NCBI GenBank assembly: GCA_050486405.1
Contig: JBJHDF010000001.1
Span: 124,001 to 188,000 of the forward strand
Direction: 5' to 3'
Length of the DNA stretch: 64,000 nucleotides
Source: JBJHDF01 sp050486405
Lineage (GTDB): Bacteria > Pseudomonadota > Gammaproteobacteria > Pseudomonadales > Cellvibrionaceae
Part shown: piece by piece, positions 43,641 through 52,028 of the stretch
Layout: each line of letters begins with the position of its first letter
Numbering within the stretch: position 1 is the first letter of the stretch
Made by a program: the position numbers and the translations under genes
Notes under the pieces: model-generated
Told to the model about the DNA's origin: nothing
Database searches by the model: none
What the model saw: the letters and a program-made list of their open reading frames with translations, nothing else

Positions 43641-43889
43641 CTAGCCCGAATGTTTCACCAAATGCCAGCTTGCTGGCGACGGGCCGGGGCCTTGTGAGCG
43701 GGCTCGCGACTGGAGCACTGTTGGTTACAGGGCGTAAGGAGCATGTCCGCTCACAAGGCCTCGGAGCCAGTCCAGCAACTGGCAAGCGTGACTGGTGACA
43801 AAATGTCACCGTCCCTGAATTGCCCGCAGGCCACGCCGACAAAGACATAGCGACGATTACCGAGCGATTTGGTGAAATATTCGGGCTAG
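43641..43889. mobile_element. Foldback MITE (249 bp) with 23-bp terminal inverted repeats
   Basis: The ends 43641-43663 and 43867-43889 are inverted repeats matching at 22 of 23 positions, beginning CTAGCCCGAAT and ending in CACCAAAT. The outermost CTAG may be a target-site duplication. Inside, GGCCTTGTGAGCGG (43688-43701) pairs with CCGCTCACAAGGCC (43747-43760), and looser pairing extends on both sides, so nearly the whole element can fold on itself. It contains no open frame of note and sits between two convergent genes, 7 bases from the channel gene stop. A full-length transposase parent is not in the window. Confidence 0.8.
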
Positions 43890-43896
43890 AAGCCTG

Positions 43897-44748
43897 TCAG
43901 CCGCGCTGCTTCTGCAAAAGCGCTTTTAGCTCCCGCAGTTCGTCCTGCAACTCCTTCAAGGTCGGCTCGCCTGCGGCCAGTGCCTCCTGCTCCCGCTCCC
44001 GACGGTGTTCAGACTCCATCACGTTCACCACTATGCCGATGATCATATTGAGAAAGGCAAAGGCCGCCAGGAAAATAAAGCTGACATAGTAGATCCAACT
44101 GAAGGGATACACCTCCATGGTTTCGTACATGATCAGGGTCCAGCTTTCAAAGGTCATGATACGGAACAGTGTCAGCATGCTGATGGCGATATCACCCCAA
44201 TAGAACTCGTTGATGTCCGCAAAGAACATGCTGCCAACGGCGCCATAGATATAGAAGATGATGAACATCATCAGCGCCACGTAACCCAGTTGCGGCATGG
44301 CGCGCAACAATGACCCCAGCAGGGTGCGCAACTCAGGAATGATGGACACCATGCGCAGCACGCGGAAAATCCGCACCAGGCGGCCGATCAGTGCCAGTTC
44401 GCTGTCCTCGATGGGAATCAGGCTGACGGTGACGATCAAGGTATCGAAAATATTCCAACCGGATTTGAAAAAGTCCCGCTTGCGCGGCTCACCGAAAAAG
44501 CGAATGGTAATTTCAGTGAGAAAGAACAGGGTGATAAACCAGTCCAGCCCGATAATCAGTTTGTCCACCGCCGGCGGAATGGCGTAGGTCTTGGCGCCGA
44601 TCACCAGCGCGGAAAAGATAATGATGAATATGACAAACAGCTCGAAGGCCTTGTTGCTGCGCAACTGGTAGAAGCGCGCCTGAAGGCCCTGGTTGCTCAA
44701 GGCGCGCCCGGACGACGGGCCGGGAGATACGGGCAAGGTTGTACTCAT
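43897..44748 (-). CDS. Bacterial voltage-gated sodium channel (NaChBac-like)
   Basis: 283 residues with six membrane segments. S1-S2 are FELFVIFIIIFSALVIGAKTY and LIIGLDWFITLFFLTEITIRFF. The S4 voltage sensor is LIGRLVRIFRVLRMVSIIPELR with regularly spaced arginines. The pore loop and filter are LFRIMTFESWTLIMYE, comparable with TLESW of NaChBac, which indicates Na+ rather than K+ selectivity. S6 is FLAAFAFLNMIIGIVVNVM, followed by a C-terminal coiled coil (EPTLKELQDELRELKALLQKQ) for tetramer assembly. It starts inside the rdgC stop (4-base overlap). Confidence 0.88.
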   Translation of the reverse strand: MSTTLPVSPGPSSGRALSNQGLQARFYQLRSNKAFELFVIFIIIFSALVIGAKTYAIPPAVDKLIIGLDWFITLFFLTEITIRFFGEPRKRDFFKSGWNIFDTLIVTVSLIPIEDSELALIGRLVRIFRVLRMVSIIPELRTLLGSLLRAMPQLGYVALMMFIIFYIYGAVGSMFFADINEFYWGDIAISMLTLFRIMTFESWTLIMYETMEVYPFSWIYYVSFIFLAAFAFLNMIIGIVVNVMESEHRREREQEALAAGEPTLKELQDELRELKALLQKQRG

Positions 44749-45653
44749 TGATCATCCTCCACGCCGCCAAAGGCGGCCAACAAGTCGCGGATCAGCGCCG
44801 TCAACTCCACGGTCATCACGGCAAAGTCGGCATCGAAGGCTTCCGCCCTGCTCCCGGGGTTGCCCTCACCGGCGCGTTCGACAATAGCATCGGCGAATTT
44901 CAGGCGCTTGAGCGCAAACTGTTCATCCAGCACCAGTTGCACCCCCTCGCGCCAGCACAGTGCCAACCGGGTAACATGCATGCCGCTGTCGAGATGGGCG
45001 CGCACTTCGTCGGCCTGCAGATCCTGATTCTTCAGGCGCACCACGCGGTCATCGCGGCCGCCGCGCAGCTCGCACTCTTCGCCCAGCTCCCACTCTGCGG
45101 GCAGATCGCCGTCGCGGAGCCAGTGCGTCATCATCTGCGGCGGTGCCTGGCGCGGCACCAGCGGCACAGCGGGCAGGCTGCCCAGCGCCTCGCGCAGGGC
45201 AGACAGCAGCTCTTCGCCGCGCTTGGCCGAGGCGGCATTGACCACAACAAGGCGTTCCCGGGGCGCAATATAGGCGTAGTCCAGGGAGGATTTGGCAAAG
45301 GCCCGGGGCAACAGGGAAAACACTATCTCGTCCTTCAGGTCGCGCCGCTCCTTGCGTCCCACTGGCCGGCCCTGCTCGGCGCTGATGGCCAGCGCCTTTT
45401 CTTCCAGGTGCTCGTTGACCACCGCCGCCGGCAATACTTTTTCCTGCCGCCTGGCGCACACCATGATGTAACCGCCGGCCGTGTGCACATACTCGCTGCC
45501 GTCCTGCCCCAGAGGCGGCACCCAGCCGTACTTGTGCAGATCCAGGCTGCCGCAGGGCTGAAAGCAATGCTCGGACAGGCGGTGGTGCAGATCCTCCGCC
45601 GGCAGGGTGAAATCCTGGGTCAGGCGGTACAGGCGCAGGTTCTTGAACCACAT
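44745..45653 (-). CDS. rdgC: Recombination-associated protein RdgC
   Basis: 302 residues. It forms a ring around duplex DNA and limits RecA access. Visible signs are the start MWFKNLRLYRLTQDF, the segment MVCARRQEKVLPAAVVNEHLEEK, ERRDLKDEIVFSLLPRAFAKSS and the C-terminal FDADFAVMTVELTALIRDLLAAFGG. The ATG at 45653 is the conserved start; the frame is open to 45698. Its stop overlaps the channel start. Confidence 0.95.
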   Translation of the reverse strand: MWFKNLRLYRLTQDFTLPAEDLHHRLSEHCFQPCGSLDLHKYGWVPPLGQDGSEYVHTAGGYIMVCARRQEKVLPAAVVNEHLEEKALAISAEQGRPVGRKERRDLKDEIVFSLLPRAFAKSSLDYAYIAPRERLVVVNAASAKRGEELLSALREALGSLPAVPLVPRQAPPQMMTHWLRDGDLPAEWELGEECELRGGRDDRVVRLKNQDLQADEVRAHLDSGMHVTRLALCWREGVQLVLDEQFALKRLKFADAIVERAGEGNPGSRAEAFDADFAVMTVELTALIRDLLAAFGGVEDDQ

Positions 45654-45776
45654 GGATGGGGCATCTCTCGCTGGACGAAAAAGGCGGCAGTTTACCACGC
45701 CGGTGACGGTGTCCGAACAAACCGGTAAGATGCCGGCCTTTCACCCCGAGTGGGCCAACCCCATGATCGAAAAGCC

Positions 45777-46541
45777 ATGATAGAGAGCTGGACCTTTTAC
45801 CTGCTGGCCGTGCCAGTGGTACTGCTGGTGGGCATGTCCAAGGGCGGCTTTGGCGGCGGCCTGGGCACCCTGGCAGTGCCGGTACTGTCGCTGCTGATCG
45901 ACCCGCGGCTGGCGGCGGCGGTGCTGCTGCCCATTCTGTGCACCATGGACCTGGTCAGCTTGTGGAGCTACCGGCGCAACTGGGACCCCACCAACCTCAA
46001 AATCATGCTGCCCTGGGCCATGTTGGGCATAGTCGGCGGCGCCCTCACCTTCCAGTACATGAGCGCGGACATGATCCGGCTGATGGTGGGTATCATGGCC
46101 CTGTACTTTGTCGGCCACTACCTGTGGGGCAAGCATGTGATCCAGCAGCTGCACGCGCGCCAGCCCGATCGGATACGCGGTGGCTTCTGGAGCAGTCTGG
46201 CCGGCTATGTCAGCTACATCGCCCACGCCGGCGGACCGCCCATCTCCATTTACCTGCTGCCGCAGCGTATGGACAAGACCCTGTTTGTGGGCACCACCGT
46301 GGTGTTCTTCACAGCGGTGAACTACGTCAAGCTGGTGCCCTACGCCTGGTTTGGCCAGCTCAACACCAGCAGTCTGCTCAGTTCCCTGATTCTGCTGCCG
46401 CTGGCCCCCCTGGGCGTGCTGCTGGGCATCCACCTGCACCACCGGCTCTCGGACAAGTGGTTCTACTGGGCCTGCTACGCGCTGCTGGCGGTGGCCGGCG
46501 TGCGGTTGGTAACCGATGGCACACTCGGTATGCTAGGCTGA
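45777..46541 (+). CDS. Sulfite exporter TauE/SafE family membrane permease
   Basis: 254 residues with about eight membrane helices. The paired motifs are MSKGGFGGGLGTLAVPVLSLLI and SLAGYVSYIAHAGGPPISIYLLP. The ATG at 45777 is chosen because the hydrophobic domain begins 5 residues later; the frame is open to 45750. It is divergent from rdgC. Substrate unknown. Confidence 0.87.
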   Translation: MIESWTFYLLAVPVVLLVGMSKGGFGGGLGTLAVPVLSLLIDPRLAAAVLLPILCTMDLVSLWSYRRNWDPTNLKIMLPWAMLGIVGGALTFQYMSADMIRLMVGIMALYFVGHYLWGKHVIQQLHARQPDRIRGGFWSSLAGYVSYIAHAGGPPISIYLLPQRMDKTLFVGTTVVFFTAVNYVKLVPYAWFGQLNTSSLLSSLILLPLAPLGVLLGIHLHHRLSDKWFYWACYALLAVAGVRLVTDGTLGMLG

Positions 46542-46566
46542 CAACCACCGCCGAGGAAACCGCGCC

Positions 46567-47085
46567 ATGTTTGATGATCAGTACCGCTACGGCACCGTCA
46601 GCAGAACCCTGCACTGGGGCATGGCTCTGTTGCTGCTTTGGCAGATTCTTACGGTGGGCGTCCGGGTCCTGATGAAAGATTCTGCCATCGACGACTTCAT
46701 GTGGTCCACTCACCGGCCTTTCGGAGCATTGCTGCTGTTACTCGCCAGCATCCGTATCATCTGGGCACTGATCAACCGCTCGCACCGGCCACCGCCCGTG
46801 AACGTGTTTGCCAAGTGGGGCCACGTTACCCTGTATGTGCTGCTGTTTGTGGTGCCCGCTCTGGGCCTGGCGCGTCACTACGGTGCCGGCCGTTCTTTCG
46901 AACCTTTTGGCATCCCGCTGTTCAGCGGCTTTGACGGGCGCATCGACTGGCTGGTGGAGCCGGGCAATCTGCTGCACAGTTCCCTGGGCTGGACGCTGAT
47001 AACCCTGATCGTCGGCCATATATTCATGGCTATCTGGCACCGGGTGCGTACTGGTGACCAGGATGTGCTGCCGCGCATGTTGTGA
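46567..47085 (+). CDS. Cytochrome b561 family protein
   Basis: 172 residues with four membrane helices. The start MFDDQYRYGTVSRTLHWGMALLLLWQI and later HRPFGALLLLLASIRIIWALINR, WGHVTLYVLLFVVPALGLARHY and GWTLITLIVGHIFMAIWHR provide the heme-ligand histidines of the di-heme b561 superfamily. Such proteins move electrons from quinol to periplasmic acceptors such as superoxide. It follows the permease by 25 bases. Confidence 0.9.
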   Translation: MFDDQYRYGTVSRTLHWGMALLLLWQILTVGVRVLMKDSAIDDFMWSTHRPFGALLLLLASIRIIWALINRSHRPPPVNVFAKWGHVTLYVLLFVVPALGLARHYGAGRSFEPFGIPLFSGFDGRIDWLVEPGNLLHSSLGWTLITLIVGHIFMAIWHRVRTGDQDVLPRML

Positions 47086-47465
47086 TCGCGGTATTCCGCT
47101 TGGCAAAAGACCATTTGGTTTGCAAGTACCACCAAGGACCGGCAAAAACAGCATAAGCGAACGGTGGCGGCACACTGAATAAAACGCCCAAGCTCACGAG
47201 CAACCCCACACCCAAGCCGCCGAACGTTCTCAAACCCTGACATGAACGGCGCATTTTCCCACATTTGACCTATACTCTCTACAAACGACCTTCTTGTGCA
47301 GGGCGCCTTGATCGGCCCCTGATGATTGGCCCTGGTGTCAACAAGCGCGAGCCTTGTGGTAAAACCCTCACAGAGTCCGTCCGCTCAAGCAAAAGCGCCG
47401 CGACCACCCGCTACAACGGTTGGGGACAAACGCCCGATAAGACAGGTCAACCGGGAGAATGTACC
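47086..47465 (+). other. Gene-free leader upstream of the hybrid sensor gene
   Basis: 380 bases. A TATACT (47271-47276) could be a -10 box, but no -35 is visible at 16-17 bases. No strong stem or repeat is seen. A plus-strand frame open from 47265 is only the in-frame extension upstream of the sensor's signal peptide. Confidence 0.4.
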
Positions 47466-50400
47466 TTGACCAAATACTTTTTATTGAGCCTTCTGAGTCT
47501 GTCGATCGGCGTCTTCGCCAACCAGGACAAACTGGAAGTATCCGATCTTAAATTTACCCGGGTAGCGGCAGAGCGCGGTCTGGCAACCGGCGCCGTTGAA
47601 GCCATCATTCAAGACAGGTTCGGTTATACCTGGTTCGGAGGGACCGCCGGAATAGGCGTGGTCCAATACGACGGCTACGATTTTGTGATCCATCCTCCTG
47701 CGCGCCCCGGGGAGCCCGGACTGAGCAATGGCGTGGTCTGGGATATCTTTGAAGACAGCCGTGGCGAATTGTGGGTAGCCACCGACGTCGGCATCAATCG
47801 CTTCAACCGGGAACAGGGAATATTCGAACCCTACACCCCAAACGCATCCGACCTGGCAGCCCCATTCGCACGATCCATATCAGAGGACAGCGATGGCATC
47901 CTGTGGGTAGGGTTTATGGGTGGACTGGGCCGCTTTGACCCTGACACCCGTGTATTTGACGTTTACCTTCGCGGGCAAAGATCCGACAGCACAGTCATCT
48001 CGGAAAATATCCGCGTCCTCCACGCGGGTCAGCACGGTGCCGTTTGGATCGGAACCGACAGCGAAAGCCTGAGCCGGTTTGACATCCGGAAGGAGCGTTT
48101 CATTCACTATGATCTCAGCAACCGGGAAGGCCAGCCTTCATCCCACATGACCGTTCTCGGCCTGCACCAAACCAGCGACGGAACGGTCTGGGTTGGCACC
48201 GACGATGGGCTACACACCATCAACCCTGCCACCGATGAAGCCTTACGGCTAGGCCCCATTCCCGGCAACAACAGCACCATTCAAGCCGATGTTGTCGGCC
48301 CAATCATTGAAGACACCATTGGTAACCTGTGGATCGGTACGGAGCTTGGCTTATACTATTTTGACCGCGACACAGGCCGATTCACAGTCTCATTGTACGA
48401 CCACAACAAGCCGCACAGCCTGACGCACAACGCCGTGCGAAGCCTTTTTCTCGACAATCGAGACGACCTCTGGCTGGGCCATTTTCCCTCAGGGGTAAGT
48501 CTGTTGAACCGTACCACCATGCTGTTCACAACCTACCACCATGAACCAAACAACGTAAATAGCTTGTCCCAGGGTTCCGTCCTGTCACTGCATGAATCTG
48601 AACAGGGAAAGCTGTTCATTGGCACTGACGGCGGCGGCCTGAACATCCTCGATAGAACGACCGATACATTTGTTCACCTGCGGCATGATCCGCAACAACC
48701 ATACAGCCTGAGTGCGCCGGCCGCACTCACAATCATGCCGGCCATGGGCGACAAGCTATGGGTTGGAACATGGAATGGCGGACTGAACCTGTTTGACCCC
48801 AGTAACAACCAGTTCAGCCGCTTTGACAAGTGGGAGCCAGGCCCCATGGACAACGTTTGGGCCACCTTACAAGACAATCAAGGGATACTTTGGATTGGCA
48901 CCACCGGCGGCGGCCTCGGGAAGTACAACCCCATAACAGGAAATTTGCTCTGGTATCAAAACGACGGAGATAGCCTGCACAACTTTCCGTCGTATGTCGT
49001 ATGGTCAATATATCAAGACCAATCTGGACAAATATGGGTTGGCACCGCCGATGGACTTGCTCAATACAACCCGGAAACCGACAGCTTTACCGTATACAAG
49101 CACTCGCCAGAAGATCCTACTTCACTAAGCTCTGATGCGGTTTTTGATCTTAAAGAAGATGAGCTCGGAAACCTATGGATTGCAACGCGTGACGGCGGAC
49201 TTAATCTGTTCGACAGAACCCAAAAAAACTTCACTCATATCGACCAAAGTCACGGGTTGCCAAGCAATACGATTGCATCTGTTGTTCCTGACATGCAGGG
49301 CAACATATGGCTGGGAACGTCAAACGGAATCAGCCGTTACACTCCGGAAAACGGGCAGATAATCAGCTACGATCAAGCAGCGGGAATACAAGGTAATGAG
49401 TTTAATATTGGCTCGGGTCTGCGCCTGAGCTCCGGGGAAATCGCGTTTGGTGGAACCTACGGATTGACTATTTTCGATCCGTCGAATTTTTCCGCCGACG
49501 AGTCTCCGCCTCAAGTTTATATCGTGGAGCTGGAGATATTCAATGAACCCATCAGACCAGGAACCCCAGACTCAATTCTTCAGAAGGCAATATCGCAAAC
49601 TGACAGAATCACCCTGTCGCACAGAGATTCAGTTTTCTCCCTGACGTTTGTTGCCATCAGCTATACCGGATCGGGACGCAACCAGTACGCATACATGCTC
49701 GAAGGGTTCGAAAACCAGTGGAACTACATAGGCAACCGCCGCACCGCAACGTATACGAACCTGAGTCCAGGAGATTACGTTTTCAGAATCAAGGCCGCAA
49801 ACAGCCAAGGAGTCTGGAACAACGAAGGCGCCACGCTGAATATACGCATCCTTCCCCCGCCCTGGAAAACCTGGTGGGCATACAGTCTCTACATTCTTGC
49901 ATTTGCCGCAATTATCTTGTGGTACGTAAACAGGCATCGCAAGGAAATTGCCCTGGAGAGAAAAGTAAGCGCACAGCTGAAACAGCTGGACAAGCTGAAA
50001 GACAACTTTCTGGCAAATACGTCTCACGAGCTGAGAACACCGCTGAATGGAATCATTGGCATTGCCGAGTCCCTGGTCGCAGGAATAGGCGGAGAACAAT
50101 CCGAGGCAAGCGTAAATAACCTTAAGATGATCATCGATAGCGGCAGACGCCTCGACCGACTGGTCAACGACATCTTGGACTTTTCCAAGCTCAAAAATAA
50201 CTCACTCAACCTAGACAAGAAGCCGGTGGACATATGCAGCCTGACCAACGTGGTCTGCGCCCTATCCAGACATCTTATTGGAGAGAAAAACCTAAAGATA
50301 ATTAACAACATTAGCCCAACAACACCCAGAGTGCACGCCGATGAAGATCGGGTTCAGCAAATTATGTACAACCTTTTGGGAAACGCCATCAAGTTTTCCA

Positions 50401-51935
50401 ATGAGGGAGTTATCACCATTATCGCCTCATCAAAAGACGATATCGTCGAAATATCAGTAACCGATACCGGAATGGGAATTCAACAGAAAAACCTGCAGCG
50501 CATATTCAACGCATTTGAGCAGGAGGACGGATCAATCGACCGAGCCCATGCAGGAACTGGCCTGGGACTTACCGTAACAAGGCAGCTCGTCGAACTTCAT
50601 GGCGGCACCATTTCAGTGCAGTCAACACCGGGAGTGGGATCCACCTTTTCCTTTACACTGCCAATTTCACCCGAAAACAGTGCTGCGCCGGACGAAGTGC
50701 ATTCAGAACGCAGAAAATCAGCGCTAACAGCACATGAAATCCCTCATGGCTTGGGAACAATAGCGGACCAAAATGCCAACTTTTCGGCACGCACTAACGA
50801 CAACACAAAAGTAATGCAACACGGGAATCATAGAGTACTTTTGGTGGACGACGAAGCCGTCAACCGGCAAGTACTTCTAAACCATCTACTTCTTGAAAAG
50901 CATGACGTGACGCAAGCCTCCAGCGGAAAGGAAGCTATTGACCTTGCCCATAAGCAAGATTTTGATTTGATACTTCTGGACATCATGATGCCTGGAATGT
51001 CTGGCTATGAAGTATGCCAAAAGCTGCGAAAAAAGTTTCCAGCACACGAACTCCCCATCATATTTCTTACCGCAAAAAGCGGAACAGATGACGTTGTCAC
51101 AGGCTTCAGCATGGGAGCCAATGACTACTTGACCAAACCAGTAAACAGAGACGAGCTGCTGGCACGAGTAAAAATGCACCTGGATCTACTGGATATCAAC
51201 CGCGATCTGGAGAGAAAAGTTTCCGAAAGAACCAAAGCGCTCGAGCACAAAAATATTCAGTTGGAAAAAGCCTACCAAAAAATGGAGGACATAAGCCTAA
51301 CCGACCAGCTGACAGGGCTGCACAACCGGCGCTACCTGCAGCAGCACATGCCCTTGGACGTATCCAGGCTAAAACGCCAGCGCCAAATAGACACATCAAA
51401 TTTTGTCTTTATGCTGCTTGACGTAGACAACTTCAAGGCGGTGAACGATACCTATGGCCACGGCGCGGGAGATCAGGTTCTCATTCAGTTGGCGTCGCTG
51501 CTGCGCAAAGCATGCCGGGAGGCAGACTGCTTGGTTCGCTGGGGAGGAGAGGAATTTCTGATCGTTGGGCACTTTTACGACAGACGAGAAGCCCAGCCAA
51601 TGGCAGAGCGGATCCGCACAGCCATCGCTGAACATGCGCTTAGGCTGCCAGATGGCCGGATAATCTATAGAACATGCTCAATAGGCTACTCGGCTTTTCC
51701 ATTTAGCCTTGACGATCCACAGGCAATGAGCTGGGAGCAAGTCATTGATACGGCGGACCGGGCGCTTTATGCCGCCAAGCGCTCTGGGCGCAACTGCCAT
51801 ATAGGTCTATTCTCTGGGCCAAATGCAGCCGAAGCCAGCCTACACAAAAAGATCAGCAAAAATATTCTGAAACTGGTAGAGAGCGGACAACTCACCCTGC
51901 TGGCCGACGAAGATCTGGAGATCACCTGGGATTGA
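47466..51935 (+). CDS. One-piece hybrid sensor: two-component propeller, histidine kinase, receiver and GGDEF
   Basis: 1489 residues. The TTG at 47466 is chosen because it gives a proper signal peptide (FLLSLLSLSIGVFANQ) and has GGAGAA 7 bases upstream. Residues about 30-690 are repeated Reg_prop blades (LWIGT.GGGL / GIWVGT-like, e.g. GNLWIGTELGLYYFD, GILWIGTTGGGLGKY). A Y_Y_Y domain follows (about 735-800, YAYMLEGFENQWNYIG) and one membrane helix (about 802-824). HisKA has SHELRTPLNGIIG (His about 853), then HATPase (GTGLGLTV), a receiver (LLVDDEAVNRQVL, Asp about 1167 in LLDIMMPGMSG) and a GGDEF domain with GGEEF (about 1358) and an RxxD site (READ). Periplasmic glycan sensing is therefore coupled directly to c-di-GMP synthesis; the usual AraC output of such hybrids is absent. 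Confidence 0.92.
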   Translation: MTKYFLLSLLSLSIGVFANQDKLEVSDLKFTRVAAERGLATGAVEAIIQDRFGYTWFGGTAGIGVVQYDGYDFVIHPPARPGEPGLSNGVVWDIFEDSRGELWVATDVGINRFNREQGIFEPYTPNASDLAAPFARSISEDSDGILWVGFMGGLGRFDPDTRVFDVYLRGQRSDSTVISENIRVLHAGQHGAVWIGTDSESLSRFDIRKERFIHYDLSNREGQPSSHMTVLGLHQTSDGTVWVGTDDGLHTINPATDEALRLGPIPGNNSTIQADVVGPIIEDTIGNLWIGTELGLYYFDRDTGRFTVSLYDHNKPHSLTHNAVRSLFLDNRDDLWLGHFPSGVSLLNRTTMLFTTYHHEPNNVNSLSQGSVLSLHESEQGKLFIGTDGGGLNILDRTTDTFVHLRHDPQQPYSLSAPAALTIMPAMGDKLWVGTWNGGLNLFDPSNNQFSRFDKWEPGPMDNVWATLQDNQGILWIGTTGGGLGKYNPITGNLLWYQNDGDSLHNFPSYVVWSIYQDQSGQIWVGTADGLAQYNPETDSFTVYKHSPEDPTSLSSDAVFDLKEDELGNLWIATRDGGLNLFDRTQKNFTHIDQSHGLPSNTIASVVPDMQGNIWLGTSNGISRYTPENGQIISYDQAAGIQGNEFNIGSGLRLSSGEIAFGGTYGLTIFDPSNFSADESPPQVYIVELEIFNEPIRPGTPDSILQKAISQTDRITLSHRDSVFSLTFVAISYTGSGRNQYAYMLEGFENQWNYIGNRRTATYTNLSPGDYVFRIKAANSQGVWNNEGATLNIRILPPPWKTWWAYSLYILAFAAIILWYVNRHRKEIALERKVSAQLKQLDKLKDNFLANTSHELRTPLNGIIGIAESLVAGIGGEQSEASVNNLKMIIDSGRRLDRLVNDILDFSKLKNNSLNLDKKPVDICSLTNVVCALSRHLIGEKNLKIINNISPTTPRVHADEDRVQQIMYNLLGNAIKFSNEGVITIIASSKDDIVEISVTDTGMGIQQKNLQRIFNAFEQEDGSIDRAHAGTGLGLTVTRQLVELHGGTISVQSTPGVGSTFSFTLPISPENSAAPDEVHSERRKSALTAHEIPHGLGTIADQNANFSARTNDNTKVMQHGNHRVLLVDDEAVNRQVLLNHLLLEKHDVTQASSGKEAIDLAHKQDFDLILLDIMMPGMSGYEVCQKLRKKFPAHELPIIFLTAKSGTDDVVTGFSMGANDYLTKPVNRDELLARVKMHLDLLDINRDLERKVSERTKALEHKNIQLEKAYQKMEDISLTDQLTGLHNRRYLQQHMPLDVSRLKRQRQIDTSNFVFMLLDVDNFKAVNDTYGHGAGDQVLIQLASLLRKACREADCLVRWGGEEFLIVGHFYDRREAQPMAERIRTAIAEHALRLPDGRIIYRTCSIGYSAFPFSLDDPQAMSWEQVIDTADRALYAAKRSGRNCHIGLFSGPNAAEASLHKKISKNILKLVESGQLTLLADEDLEITWD

Positions 51936-52028
51936 ACCGAAGCTGATTGCACTGCACCACCCCTTTCAGGTACCTTGCGCGTTTTCCGGTCGCAGACTTC
52001 CCTTTCTCAATTTAAAGGTACAGACCCC

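Noticed and set aside
47030..47254. Minus-strand frame of 74 codons with a hydrophobic segment between cytochrome b561 and the hybrid sensor
   Set aside because: It overlaps the end of the b561 gene, has no Shine-Dalgarno site that stands out, and resembles no known small protein.
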